Shown here one piece after another: positions 19,815-28,714 of a DNA stretch of 64,000 bases; position 1 is the first letter of the stretch; each line of letters opens with the position of its first letter. This stretch comes from Sulfuricaulis limicola. Lineage in GTDB: Bacteria; Pseudomonadota; Gammaproteobacteria; Acidiferrobacterales; Sulfurifustaceae. The position numbers and the translations under genes are program-made. Location: NCBI RefSeq assembly GCF_002355735.1, contig NZ_AP014879.1, positions 372,001-436,000 on the forward strand, in the 5' to 3' direction. Below the pieces are notes generated by a model. The model did no database searches. It was not told the DNA's origin and saw only the letters and a program-made list of their open reading frames with translations.

Positions 19815-20480
19815 ATGACAGCCGACGATCTGAAAAAGCAGTTTCAGGGATTCGCCAACCGGGTCGACGCCATGTCGCTGCGCGAGCGTGCGATGATTTT
19901 CATCACGCTGCTGGTGGCGCTGTATTTCCTGGCGGTCAACGTCCTGTTCGGTCCCCTGAGCGCCGAGAAAGACAGGGTGCAACAGCAGCTTACCCAGAAA
20001 CGCCTGGAAACCCAGGCACTGGAAGCGCAGATTCAGACCATGGCGGGCAGCGGCACCGAAGGTGTCGACGCCGCCAAGCGCAATAAGCTGGAAACACTGC
20101 GGGAAAACCTGAAGACCATGGACACGGAACTGGTGCGTGTCACGGCCGGGCTTGTTCCCCCCAGGGAAATGGCGCGGCTCATTGAACAGATGCTGCTCAA
20201 GAATCGGGGCTTGCAGGTCATGCGGGTGGAAAGCATCCCGGCCACTCCGTTGCTGGAGGGAGGCGCCGGCGTGACCGGTGCCATGGTTTACAAGCACGGC
20301 ATGCGTGTTGAGGTCAAAGGCGGATATCTGGACATCCTGCGCTACCTCAAGTCTCTGGAAGCGCTGCCTTGGAAAGTCTTTTGGGGAAAGGCTGCCCTCA
20401 AGACGGAAAAATATCCCGATTCCCGCGTCAGCCTGGTGATCTACACCCTCAGTACGCATGAGGCCTGGATCGGACTGTGA
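19815..20480 (+). CDS. mshJ: MSHA biogenesis protein MshJ (PilO-like)
   Basis: 221 aa with one membrane helix (IFITLLVALYFLAVNVLFG, residues 29-47), a coiled coil (KRLETQALEAQIQTM) and a PilO-type periplasmic domain. Its place after the PilN-like gene and before mshK matches known MSHA loci. The GTG start of mshK overlaps the stop codon. Confidence 0.85.
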   Translation: MTADDLKKQFQGFANRVDAMSLRERAMIFITLLVALYFLAVNVLFGPLSAEKDRVQQQLTQKRLETQALEAQIQTMAGSGTEGVDAAKRNKLETLRENLKTMDTELVRVTAGLVPPREMARLIEQMLLKNRGLQVMRVESIPATPLLEGGAGVTGAMVYKHGMRVEVKGGYLDILRYLKSLEALPWKVFWGKAALKTEKYPDSRVSLVIYTLSTHEAWIGL

Positions 20481-20953
20481 CTGTCATGACTGGCATGAAA
20501 CTTGATATGGGAATCTGCGTGCAGGCCGTAAGCCGCAGCGTCTTGCAAGTGGCGTTGAAAACGCTGGCTCCGCTTGCCGTCATGACCGGCCTGGCGGGAT
20601 TCATGGCGAATGCCTGGGCGGAGGATTTCGCCGGGCTCTCGGACCCGACGCGGCCGGCCTACAGCACCGAGAACGGCACGGCTGTTGTGACGGCCGCCAG
20701 GCCGACGGGGCCGATGCTGCAATCGACTTTCATCTCGGCGAGCCAGCGACGCGCCGTGATCGGCGGCAAGTCTTATGTGGTGGGTGACAAGTTCGGCGGC
20801 GGGACGATTACGGACATACAACCGTATGAAGTGGTGTTGAAGAAGGCGGACCGTGAAACGCGTCTGCGTTTGATGCCGAAACTGGCGAAACAGACGCAGG
20901 TGGTCAAGGTACCGGTGGGCAGTCAGGAAGGTGGCCAAAATGTGGACAAATAA
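20477..20953 (+). CDS. mshK: MSHA biogenesis protein MshK
   Basis: 158 aa if GTG 20477 is used; ATG codons at 20486 and 20495 are alternatives. A signal-type hydrophobic stretch ends near NAWAED, and the mature part begins with LSDPTRP, a motif shared by MshK and PilP-like periplasmic proteins that link the inner-membrane complex to the secretin. The 3' end overlaps the mshL start by 14 bases. Confidence 0.78.
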   Translation: MTVMTGMKLDMGICVQAVSRSVLQVALKTLAPLAVMTGLAGFMANAWAEDFAGLSDPTRPAYSTENGTAVVTAARPTGPMLQSTFISASQRRAVIGGKSYVVGDKFGGGTITDIQPYEVVLKKADRETRLRLMPKLAKQTQVVKVPVGSQEGGQNVDK

Positions 20954-22631
20954 TATCGGGATGACGATCCGGCGGACGCTGGTTGCGGCGCTGGGTATGT
21001 TGCTGGTGGGGTGTCAGAGCGTTTCGCCCGGGTGGCGCGATTCGGTGAGCGCCAGCGTGGACGAAAGTCTGTCGCAGGCGCGCGCCGGCAAGGACGGTAA
21101 AGGGGTTCCCTCCGACGTGAGCAGCGCCTTGCTGCCGCCGATCGAGATCACGCTGCCCCAGGGCGGTGCTATCCCGCTTGAGCCGCGCTTCGATCTGACC
21201 GTGAACAACGCGCCCGCGCGCCAGGTGTTCATGGGCCTGGTTGAGGGCACGCCGTACAGCATGATCCTGCATCCGGACGTGAGCGGAACCATTTCGCTCA
21301 ATCTCAAGGAAGCCACCGTGCCGGAAGCGCTGAACGTTATTCGCCAGGTCTACGGCTACGAGTACCGCCGCGACGGCAACCGCTTTTTCATCCTCGGCAG
21401 CGACATGCAGACGCGCATGTTCCCGGTGAACTATCTCAATCTCTCCCGCAAGGGCATGTCCGACACGCGCGTGTCGGCCAGCGGTTTGACCGCCACGGGT
21501 GCTACGGCCGGTTCGGGAGCGGCGACGACAACCACGCAGGGAGCCAGCGGCGTGCAGATTCAGACCCAGACCCAGGCGGATTTCTGGAAAGACCTGACCA
21601 CGGCACTGACAGCCATCGTCGGCGCCGACGGCGGGCGAAAAGTGATTATCAATCCGCAGGCCGGTATTGTCCTGGTGCGCGCCATGCCGGACGAGTTGCG
21701 TCTGGTGGAGGAGTATCTGGGCGTGACCCAGGGCAGCATGAACCGCCAGGTCATTCTCGAGGCCAAGATCGTCGAGGTCCAGCTCAAGGACGGTTTCCAG
21801 AGCGGCATCAACTGGGCCGGCATCGCCAACAAGAACGGCAAGAGCTACACCGTCGGCCAGGTGGGCGGCGGTACATCGCTTGGTAACACGGGACTCAGCG
21901 AAATCGCCGCGAATACCGGCAACCTGAATCCGACGACCGGAATTTTCAGTCCCATTTCCGGTACCAACAGCTCTGCCTTCGGCGGCGTGTTCACGCTGGC
22001 GATACAGGCCAACAACTTCGCGGCGTTTTTCGAACTGTTGAAAACGCAAGGCGACCTGAACGTGCTTTCGAGTCCGCGCGTCTCCACCATGAACAACCAG
22101 AAGGCGGTGATCAAGGTGGGCACGGACTCCTATTTCGTGACCAAACAGGACACCACTGGGGCCTCCACCGCGACCGGCCAGCCGACCGTTTCGACCGAAT
22201 TGTCGCCGTTCTTCTCCGGCATCGCCCTGGACGTGACGCCGCAGATCGACGAGGCCGGCAACATCAACCTGCATATTCATCCTTCCGTGAGCGAGGTGTC
22301 GGAGAAGCTGATTACCGTCGCGTCGAACCAGACCATCTCGACGGCGCTGAGTTCGGTACAGGAGTCGGATAATATCGTGCGCGCCGGCAGCGGCCAGATC
22401 ATCGTGATCGGCGGCCTGATGAAGGAGGCCAGCACCGATGACAACGCCTCCGTGCCCGTGCTCGGCGACATTCCGCTGATCGGCAACCTGTTCAAGCACA
22501 AGAAGGTGACGCGCATCAAGCGCGAGCTGGTCATCCTGCTCAAGCCGACGGTCATCAATGTCGGCCAGGACTGGAACGACGCGGCCGGCGAGTCGCAGGA
22601 GCGCATCCGGAAAATCCGCATCGGATCCTGA
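20940..22631 (+). CDS. mshL: MSHA outer-membrane secretin MshL
   Basis: 563 aa. ATG 20940 is preceded by AGGAAGG at eight bases. The N-terminus is a lipoprotein signal (ALGMLLVGC-QS). An STN/N0-like domain (FDLTVNNAPARQVFMGLV) is followed by an N1-like domain (LVEEYLGVTQ) and the secretin domain (residues about 275-550) with LSSPRVSTMNNQKAVIKVG and the terminal VPVLGDIPLIGNLFK motif. It forms the outer-membrane gate for the pilus. Confidence 0.93.
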   Translation: MWTNNIGMTIRRTLVAALGMLLVGCQSVSPGWRDSVSASVDESLSQARAGKDGKGVPSDVSSALLPPIEITLPQGGAIPLEPRFDLTVNNAPARQVFMGLVEGTPYSMILHPDVSGTISLNLKEATVPEALNVIRQVYGYEYRRDGNRFFILGSDMQTRMFPVNYLNLSRKGMSDTRVSASGLTATGATAGSGAATTTTQGASGVQIQTQTQADFWKDLTTALTAIVGADGGRKVIINPQAGIVLVRAMPDELRLVEEYLGVTQGSMNRQVILEAKIVEVQLKDGFQSGINWAGIANKNGKSYTVGQVGGGTSLGNTGLSEIAANTGNLNPTTGIFSPISGTNSSAFGGVFTLAIQANNFAAFFELLKTQGDLNVLSSPRVSTMNNQKAVIKVGTDSYFVTKQDTTGASTATGQPTVSTELSPFFSGIALDVTPQIDEAGNINLHIHPSVSEVSEKLITVASNQTISTALSSVQESDNIVRAGSGQIIVIGGLMKEASTDDNASVPVLGDIPLIGNLFKHKKVTRIKRELVILLKPTVINVGQDWNDAAGESQERIRKIRIGS

Positions 22632-22660
22632 ACGCATAACTTCTCGGGTGGGCAAGGACA

Positions 22661-23593
22661 ATGTACGCGACACATTTCGGGCTGCAGGAACTGCCCTTCA
22701 CCATCACACCGGACACGAGCTTTTTCTTCGCCCATGCGTCGCACCAGGAGGCGCTGAACACGCTGCTGGTGGCGGCGCGCAGCGGCGAGGGCTTCATGAA
22801 GGTGATCGGCGAGGTCGGCACCGGCAAGACCCTGCTGTGCCGCAAGTTCCTCGGCGCGCTCGATCATCGTGAGTTCGTCACCGCCTATATTCCGAATCCC
22901 TACCTGCAGCCGATGACGCTGCTGTTCGCCATCGCCGACGAGCTCGACATCAAATATCCGCAGCACATCAACCAGCACCAGCTGCTCAAGCTGCTGAACC
23001 GCTACCTCATCAATACCTACGCCGAGGGCAAGCGTGTGCTGCTTTGCCTCGACGAGGCCCAGGCGATTCCGATCGAAACCCTGGAGGGCCTGCGCCTGCT
23101 GTCGAACCTCGAGACCGAGCGGCGCAAACTGCTGCAGGTGGTGCTGTTCGGCCAGCCGGAGCTGAACGCGCGCCTCGACAATCCCTCGATCCGCCAGCTC
23201 AAGCAGCGCATCAGCTTTGCCTGCCAGCTTTCTCCGCTCAACCTGAGCGAAGTCGAATTCTATATTTCGCACCGCCTGGCCGTGGCCGGCTATCGCGGCG
23301 CGCGACTGTTTCCGCACAAGGTGGTGAAGCGGATCTATCATGTCAGCCAGGGCATCCCGCGCCTGGTGAACATCCTCGCGCACAAGTCGCTGATGGTGGC
23401 GTTCGGTGAAGGTGCGCGCGCGGTGTCCGAAAGGCACGTGCGCCTGGCCGTGGCCGATACCGAATCCACGCAGGGCGCGCTGACAGTGAAGGCGCGCATC
23501 AAGCGTTACCTGACGGCGCTGGTGTCGTCGCTGGCGGCCTTCGGTCTGACATTGCTTCTTTCCGCGTCGCAGATCCCGGGTGGCCTGGCGTGA
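22661..23593 (+). CDS. mshM: MSHA biogenesis ATPase MshM (ExeA/GspA-like)
   Basis: 310 aa AAA-type ATPase. It begins MYATHFGLQELPFTITPD, the usual start of ExeA-like proteins, and has Walker A GEVGTGKTLLCRKF and Walker B RVLLCLDEAQAI. The C-terminal 30 residues are hydrophobic (LVSSLAAFGLTLLLSAS) and may anchor it in the membrane. ExeA-type proteins help insert or assemble secretins in the cell wall. The stop overlaps the GTG of mshN. Confidence 0.9.
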   Translation: MYATHFGLQELPFTITPDTSFFFAHASHQEALNTLLVAARSGEGFMKVIGEVGTGKTLLCRKFLGALDHREFVTAYIPNPYLQPMTLLFAIADELDIKYPQHINQHQLLKLLNRYLINTYAEGKRVLLCLDEAQAIPIETLEGLRLLSNLETERRKLLQVVLFGQPELNARLDNPSIRQLKQRISFACQLSPLNLSEVEFYISHRLAVAGYRGARLFPHKVVKRIYHVSQGIPRLVNILAHKSLMVAFGEGARAVSERHVRLAVADTESTQGALTVKARIKRYLTALVSSLAAFGLTLLLSASQIPGGLA

Positions 23594-24972
23594 GCCTGAT
23601 CAACAAGATGTTGCAGGACCTGGAGACGCGCAACAATCCCCAGGCCGAAGCGGCAATCAAGAAACCCGTTTATGAAGACCTCAAGCCCCTGAACCGGGTG
23701 CCGGCGCCGCGCGCGTCGCGCCGCCTGCCGCTGATGCTGCTGGCAATGGTCGTGGCGCTCGGTGCCGGCGCCTATGCCTGGACCCAATGGGGACACGGTC
23801 TCGTGGCAAGCCTGTCTTCTGACAAAGTGGCGGCCAAGCCGGCGCCAGTGGCGGCGCGCAAAGCAACGTCGCCCAAACCGGCTCCGGCCCCGGTGGCGGT
23901 TGCCGCGGTTGCCCAGACTGAAGTGATCACGCCGACCGTGCCCCCGGCGCCGGCCGAGAAACCCGCGGAATCGCCAGTGAACATGGCGCAGGCTCCGGTC
24001 GCGCCCCCGGTTGTTGCAGAACCGAAAAAACCTGAAACGATATCCGCGCCGAAGCCGGCTGTGATACCGACAAGCTCCAAAGTCACAACCGCGAAGGAAA
24101 ACGGATATTGGACGGTTTCCCGCGGCGAGACGCTGTATGGTGTTTCCGTCCAGACCGGGATTGAACTCCTGGCGCTGTCCCGATGGAACAATCTTGGTCA
24201 CCAGCATGTAATTTATCCCGGCCAGCGCTTGCGCCTGACACCGCCGGCAAACGTTGCGGAAAAGGAAAAGACGGCGGTTGCCTCGGCGGCGCCGGCGCGC
24301 AAATCCGAAACAAAACCGGCTCCGGTGATGGCCGCTTCCGCCGGCGCTGGTCCAGCCACGAACCTCGTTATGGACAAACGGATCAAGCCCTTCAGTCCGA
24401 ACGAAAATGCGGAAAGCGAATATCGCCGCGCCGCCGACTTGCTGCAGAAAGGGGTCATGGCCGATGCCGAGAAGCACCTGAGGCTGGCGTTGAAAGCTGA
24501 TGCGGCGCACACGCCGTCGCGCGAGTTGCTCGCCGGGCTGATGTTGCAACAGGGGCACTGGCGTGAGACACAGGAGCTTCTGGAGCAGGGGATCGAAGCG
24601 GTGCCGGCCCATTATCCGTTCGCGCAACTGCTGGCACGGGTGCATGTCGAGCATGGCGCCGATCAAAAGGCGCTGGCTGTCATGGAATCAAGCCGTCGTG
24701 CCGGCGCCGAGAATCCCGATTACGTGGCATTCCTGGCGGCGTTGTATCAGCGCGTCGGCAAGCATGCCGAGGCCGTCAAGACCTACAACGAGGCTGTCAA
24801 ACTCAATCCGCAGGAAGGGCGCTGGTGGCTGGGCATGGGCATTTCGCTCGAGGCGATGCAGGACCGGAACGCCGCCGGCGCCGCCTATGAGCGCGCCATC
24901 CAGAGCGGCGTGCTGGACGACAAGCTGCTCCAGTACGTGCGCCAGCGACTGGCGGTATTGAAAAGGCAGTGA
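23590..24972 (+). CDS. mshN: MSHA biogenesis protein MshN with LysM and TPR domains
   Basis: 460 aa. The N-terminus MSLINKMLQDLETRNN is the MshN/GspB-like signature, followed by one membrane helix (LPLMLLAMVVALGAGAYAW). A long Pro/Ala-rich periplasmic linker leads to a LysM module (GYWTVSRGETLYGVSVQTG ... YPGQRLRLTP, about residues 172-220). TPR repeats fill residues 270-455. The LysM unit would bind peptidoglycan, consistent with a helper of secretin assembly alongside MshM. A palindromic repeat begins at its stop codon. Confidence 0.85.
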   Translation: MSLINKMLQDLETRNNPQAEAAIKKPVYEDLKPLNRVPAPRASRRLPLMLLAMVVALGAGAYAWTQWGHGLVASLSSDKVAAKPAPVAARKATSPKPAPAPVAVAAVAQTEVITPTVPPAPAEKPAESPVNMAQAPVAPPVVAEPKKPETISAPKPAVIPTSSKVTTAKENGYWTVSRGETLYGVSVQTGIELLALSRWNNLGHQHVIYPGQRLRLTPPANVAEKEKTAVASAAPARKSETKPAPVMAASAGAGPATNLVMDKRIKPFSPNENAESEYRRAADLLQKGVMADAEKHLRLALKADAAHTPSRELLAGLMLQQGHWRETQELLEQGIEAVPAHYPFAQLLARVHVEHGADQKALAVMESSRRAGAENPDYVAFLAALYQRVGKHAEAVKTYNEAVKLNPQEGRWWLGMGISLEAMQDRNAAGAAYERAIQSGVLDDKLLQYVRQRLAVLKRQ

Positions 24973-25037
24973 AAAGTTAAAAGTGCAAAGTTAAAAGTTA
25001 AAAAAACGCCGTTCAACTTTTCACTTTTAACTTTTCA
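24970..25037. repeat. AT-rich palindromic repeat between mshN and comF
   Basis: TGAAAAGTTAAAAGTG (24970-24985) is the exact reverse complement of CACTTTTAACTTTTCA (25022-25037), with a second partial copy of the AAAGTTAAAAGTTAAA unit inside. The left arm includes the mshN stop codon. It lies between two convergent genes and could act as a bidirectional terminator. Confidence 0.75.
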
Positions 25038-25051
25038 TTTTTCATTGTTGG

Positions 25052-25729
25052 TCAGGCCCTCGCCACCACCCACACCCGTATTTCCTTCGCACCGCTGTGG
25101 CGCAGGCATTCTGCCAGTGCATTGACGGTGTGGCCGCTGGTCATCACGTCATCGACGATGGCCACCCGCTGATCGCGGAACGCCGCGTTTACCTCGAAAG
25201 CACCACGCACGTTTTTGCGTCGCTGATCCCGCGGCAATTCCATTTGCGGCGCGGTCGCGCGCAGGCGCCGTGCGCCATGCCGGTCGAACGGAATCCGCAG
25301 TTCACGGCCGACGCAGCGGGCGATCTCGAGCGACTGGTTGTAGCCCCGGTGGCGCAGGCGCGAGACATGCAGCGGGACCGGCAGCATCACGTCGGGCAGC
25401 GGATCGTCCAGCGCCAGCAGATGTTGCGACAGGTATCCGCCGAGCACGCGCGACAGTTCGAGGCGGTCATGGTATTTGAGGTGCTGGATCAGCCGGTCCA
25501 CCGGAGCGGCATAACGAAACACCGCGCGCGTGGCGTCATACGCGGGCGGGTGCCGCTGGCACTCGCCGCAGGCGGCGTCGGTTCCGACGGCAGCGCCCGG
25601 CGCGCCGCAGCGCGGGCAAGCCCCTTGCATCCGCGGCAGCGACTGATCGCAGGCCGCGCATAAATCACGGCCTGCCGGCGTGCGCGCGTGGCACAACAGA
25701 CAATTCCGGGTCCATAGCCACTCGTGCAT
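25052..25729 (-). CDS. comF: ComF-family phosphoribosyltransferase-like protein
   Basis: 225 aa from ATG 25729; a TTG at 25747 would add six residues. Two zinc-type CxxC pairs lie at the N-terminus (CLLC, CAAC, CPRC, CGEC), followed by LIQHLKYHDRLELSRVLGGY and the PRPP-binding loop VAIVDDVMTSGHTVNAL. ComF proteins take part in DNA uptake and transformation. It faces away from the biotin operon and shares its upstream region. Confidence 0.9.
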   Translation of the reverse strand: MHEWLWTRNCLLCHARTPAGRDLCAACDQSLPRMQGACPRCGAPGAAVGTDAACGECQRHPPAYDATRAVFRYAAPVDRLIQHLKYHDRLELSRVLGGYLSQHLLALDDPLPDVMLPVPLHVSRLRHRGYNQSLEIARCVGRELRIPFDRHGARRLRATAPQMELPRDQRRKNVRGAFEVNAAFRDQRVAIVDDVMTSGHTVNALAECLRHSGAKEIRVWVVARA

Positions 25730-25740
25730 TTTCAGCACAA

Positions 25741-25773
25741 TTGTCAACTTTCCATGAGGTACTATGTTGACTG
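25741..25773. promoter_or_regulatory. Candidate BirA operator upstream of bioF
   Basis: TTGTCAAC at 25741-25748 and GTTGACTG at 25766-25773 form an imperfect inverted repeat with 17 bases between, the geometry of the TTGTAAAC...GTTTACAA biotin operator. The right arm covers the -35 hexamer of the candidate bio promoter. Six of the eight arm positions are complementary. Confidence 0.45.
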
Positions 25774-25794
25774 ATGCCGGGGAAGCACTACACT
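25767..25794 (+). promoter_or_regulatory. Candidate sigma-70 promoter for the bio operon
   Basis: TTGACT at 25767-25772 and TACACT at 25789-25794 are separated by 16 bases. The promoter lies about 125 bases before the bioF start and overlaps the candidate BirA operator. Confidence 0.45.
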
Positions 25795-25918
25795 GCCGCT
25801 ATTTATATAGAAGATGATTGATCGTAGCGAGCAGGACTGTGTTGCCGGCTTGTCCCGACACTGGCCTGAAACCCCTTACCTTTTCACAAATTTTCCGCTG
25901 CCCGCCTCACGAATTTTC

Positions 25919-27061
25919 ATGAAAACACTGGAAGCTGATCTGTCACGGCGCCGCGCGCAAAACCTGTATCGCGAGCGCCTCGTGCTGGAATCGTCCCAAG
26001 GCGTGGAAGTCCGGGTCGGTGCGGAAACGCTGCTGTCCTTCTGCAGTAACGATTACCTGGGCCTGGCGAACGATCCGCGGGTGATCGCGGCCTTCCAGCA
26101 GGGCGCGCAGCGTTACGGCGTGGGCGCCGGGGCCTCGCATCTCGTCAGCGGCCACAGCCGTGCGCATCACGTCCTCGAGGAAGAACTCGCGGATTTTACC
26201 GGCGCCGCGCGGGCGCTGCTGTTTTCCACCGGCTACATGGCGAACCTCGGGGTGATGAGCGCGCTCACCGACCGGCACGATGCGATTTTCGAGGATCGCC
26301 TGAATCACGCCTCGCTGATCGATGCCGCGCGCCTGGCCCGCGCCCGGGTGACGCGCTATCCGCATGCCGACGTGGCGCGGCTGGCGGATATTCTGAAACA
26401 CGCGCCGCGTGGCGGGCTGGTCACGACCGACGCGGTCTTCAGCATGGACGGCGATATCGCGCCGCTCGCGGGGCTGGCCGGGCTGGCGTCTGAACAGGAT
26501 GCTCGCCTGCTGGTGGATGACGCCCATGGTCTGGGCGTGCTGGGCCGGAACGGCCGTGGCACGCTGGAGCATCTGGGTATGCCGCTGGCGCCGCCGGTGA
26601 TTCTCATGGGCACGCTGGGCAAGGCCCTGGGGGTTTTCGGGGCCTTCGTGGCCGGCGAGGAAGCGCTGATCGAAACGCTGATCCAGCGGGCGCGTACCTA
26701 TATATATACCACCGCGCTGCCGCCGGCCGTGGCCGAGGCGGTACGCGCCAGCCTGCGCATCGTGCGTGAGGAGGGCTGGCGGCGCGACCGGCTGCGGACA
26801 CTGGTGGCGCGCTTCCGCGCCGGCGCCGAACGCCTGGGTCTGGTGCTGCTGGCGTCGCCGACGCCGATCCAGCCGGTGGTGCTCGGCACGGCCGAGGCTG
26901 CGCTGGCGGCCAGTCAGCGGCTGCGCGAGCAGGGCATCCTGGTGCCGGCGATCCGCCCGCCCACGGTGCCGGAAGGCTCGGCGCGCCTGCGCATCACCTT
27001 TTCCGCCGCGCATGAGGAAAAGCATGTCGATCGCCTGCTGGAAGCGCTCGCGATGTTATGA
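25919..27061 (+). CDS. bioF: 8-amino-7-oxononanoate synthase BioF
   Basis: 380 aa PLP enzyme joining alanine with pimeloyl-ACP, the first committed ring-precursor step of biotin synthesis. Visible signatures are SFCSNDYLGLA, the DDAHGLGVLG loop, and the PLP lysine in ILMGTLGKALGVFGAF. ATG 25919 is chosen because it gives the normal N-terminus LEADLSRRRAQNLYR; the frame is open to 25814. Its stop overlaps the bioH start. bioA and bioB are not in the window. Confidence 0.93.
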   Translation: MKTLEADLSRRRAQNLYRERLVLESSQGVEVRVGAETLLSFCSNDYLGLANDPRVIAAFQQGAQRYGVGAGASHLVSGHSRAHHVLEEELADFTGAARALLFSTGYMANLGVMSALTDRHDAIFEDRLNHASLIDAARLARARVTRYPHADVARLADILKHAPRGGLVTTDAVFSMDGDIAPLAGLAGLASEQDARLLVDDAHGLGVLGRNGRGTLEHLGMPLAPPVILMGTLGKALGVFGAFVAGEEALIETLIQRARTYIYTTALPPAVAEAVRASLRIVREEGWRRDRLRTLVARFRAGAERLGLVLLASPTPIQPVVLGTAEAALAASQRLREQGILVPAIRPPTVPEGSARLRITFSAAHEEKHVDRLLEALAML

Positions 27062-27846
27062 GTATTCATTTCGAACAGAGCGGTTACGGCCCGGACGTGG
27101 TGCTGATACACGGCTGGGGTTCGCACGGCGGAGTGTGGACGGAAATCGCGCGCGAGCTCTCGAAGGATTTTCGCGTGACGGTGCCCGACCTTCCCGGTCA
27201 TGGGCGCTCGCACGATTTTGCGCCGGATGCGTTCACCCCGGAAATCATGGCCGAGCAGATCCGGCACCGGCTTTCCGGCCCGGCGCAGTGGGTTGGCTGG
27301 TCCATGGGTGGTCTGGTGGCGCTGGCCGCGGCACAGCAGCTGGCGCGCGCCGTCACCGGCCTGGTGCTGGTCAACGCCACGCCCAAGTATGTTCAGTCGC
27401 CGGATTGGCCGCACGCCATGCCGCCCGCGGTGCTGGAACAGTTTGCGCAAAATCTGGAACAGGATTATGCCGGCACCATCGATCGTTTCCTGACTTTGCA
27501 AACGGCCGGTGACGACCGCGCCGTATTGCGCCGGTTGCGCGAAATATTCCGTCACGGCGAACCGGTCACGGCGGCGCTGCGCGCCGGTCTGCGCCTGCTC
27601 AAGGAAGAAGACCGGCGCGGCGTGCTGGCCGGCATCGATACGCCGGCGCTGGTGATCCAGGGCGAGCGCGACCGGCTGGTGCCGATGGGCGCGGCGCGCT
27701 ATTACGCGGAGCACCTGCCGCGCGCGCGGCTGGCGCCGATCCCCGGCGCCGGGCATGCGCCGTTTCTGTCGCACCCGGCGGCCTTTCTCGAAGCACTGAA
27801 GGGATTTATTCAGCATGACAGGACAGGCGAACATATATATGACTGA
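27058..27846 (+). CDS. bioH: Pimeloyl-ACP methyl ester esterase BioH
   Basis: 262 aa alpha/beta hydrolase. HGWGSHGGVW forms the oxyanion region, GWSMGG holds the nucleophile Ser, and GAGHAPFLSHP the catalytic His; the Asp is likely in GERDRLVP. It removes the methyl group from pimeloyl-ACP methyl ester made with BioC. It overlaps bioF by four bases and the bioC frame by about 30. Confidence 0.92.
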   Translation: MSIHFEQSGYGPDVVLIHGWGSHGGVWTEIARELSKDFRVTVPDLPGHGRSHDFAPDAFTPEIMAEQIRHRLSGPAQWVGWSMGGLVALAAAQQLARAVTGLVLVNATPKYVQSPDWPHAMPPAVLEQFAQNLEQDYAGTIDRFLTLQTAGDDRAVLRRLREIFRHGEPVTAALRAGLRLLKEEDRRGVLAGIDTPALVIQGERDRLVPMGAARYYAEHLPRARLAPIPGAGHAPFLSHPAAFLEALKGFIQHDRTGEHIYD

Positions 27847-28714
27847 GCCGCTGATGCTCGACAAACGCCGCCTGAGACTATCCTTCGCGCAGGCAGCGGA
27901 TACCTACGACGCGGTGGCCGTGTTGCAGCGCGAAATCGCCGATCGCCTGCTGGGACGCCTGGAAGTGGTGCGGCTGCAGCCGCGGGCGATACTCGATATC
28001 GGTTGCGGCACCGGCTACGACCTGCGCCGCCTGTCGCAGCGCTATCCGCGCGCCCGGGCGCTGGGACTGGATATCGCCGAGACCATGACGCAACGTGCGC
28101 GCCGCCGTCTCGGCCGGTGGCGGCGGTTCGCCGGGCGCAGCCTGTTCGCCTGCGGCGACGCCGAGCGCCTGCCGCTGGCCACGGCCTCCGTGGATATGGT
28201 GGTGTCCAACCTCGCGTTGCAATGGTGCCATCCACCGGCCGTATTCGCCGAGGCGCGGCGCGTGCTGCGTCCCGGCGGGCTGTTCATGTTCACCACTTTC
28301 GGGCCGGATACCCTGCGCGAGTTGCGCGCGGCCTGGCGCGCGGCGGACGATGCCGCGCATGTGCACAACTTCATCGACATGCACGACCTGGGCGACATGC
28401 TGATACACGCGGGATTCGCCGATCCGGTCATGGACATGGAGGCCTTCACACTGACGTACGCCGACGTGCGCGGCGTGATGCGCGACATCAAACAACTCGG
28501 CGCGCACAATGTCGCCGTGTCACGCGCGCGCGGGTTGACCGGCAAGGCGCGTTTCGCCCGGTTCCGCGCAGCCTACGAAGCGCTGGCACAGGATGGAAAA
28601 ATCCCGGCGACTTATGAAGCGATCTACGGGCATGCCTGGGTGCCGGAGACCGAGCCGGCGCGCGACGGCATTGCCACGATCCCGGTGGGCCGCATCGGAC
28701 GCGGCCGGCCATGA
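27815..28714 (+). CDS. bioC: Malonyl-ACP O-methyltransferase BioC
   Basis: 299 aa SAM-dependent methyltransferase with motif I ILDIGCGTGYDLRRLSQ and post-motif segments SVDMVVSNLALQWC and RVLRPGGLFMFTTFGPDTL, the latter highly typical of BioC. ATG 27815 has GAAGGGA ten bases upstream; ATG 27839 (MTEPLMLDKRRLR) is an equally credible start. BioC starts pimelate synthesis by masking malonyl-ACP; BioH, encoded just upstream, unmasks the product. Confidence 0.92.
   Translation: MTGQANIYMTEPLMLDKRRLRLSFAQAADTYDAVAVLQREIADRLLGRLEVVRLQPRAILDIGCGTGYDLRRLSQRYPRARALGLDIAETMTQRARRRLGRWRRFAGRSLFACGDAERLPLATASVDMVVSNLALQWCHPPAVFAEARRVLRPGGLFMFTTFGPDTLRELRAAWRAADDAAHVHNFIDMHDLGDMLIHAGFADPVMDMEAFTLTYADVRGVMRDIKQLGAHNVAVSRARGLTGKARFARFRAAYEALAQDGKIPATYEAIYGHAWVPETEPARDGIATIPVGRIGRGRP

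Noticed and set aside
20904-22673. A 589-codon open frame on the - strand opposite mshL
   Set aside because: The secretin on the + strand has a full set of motifs; the antisense frame has none.
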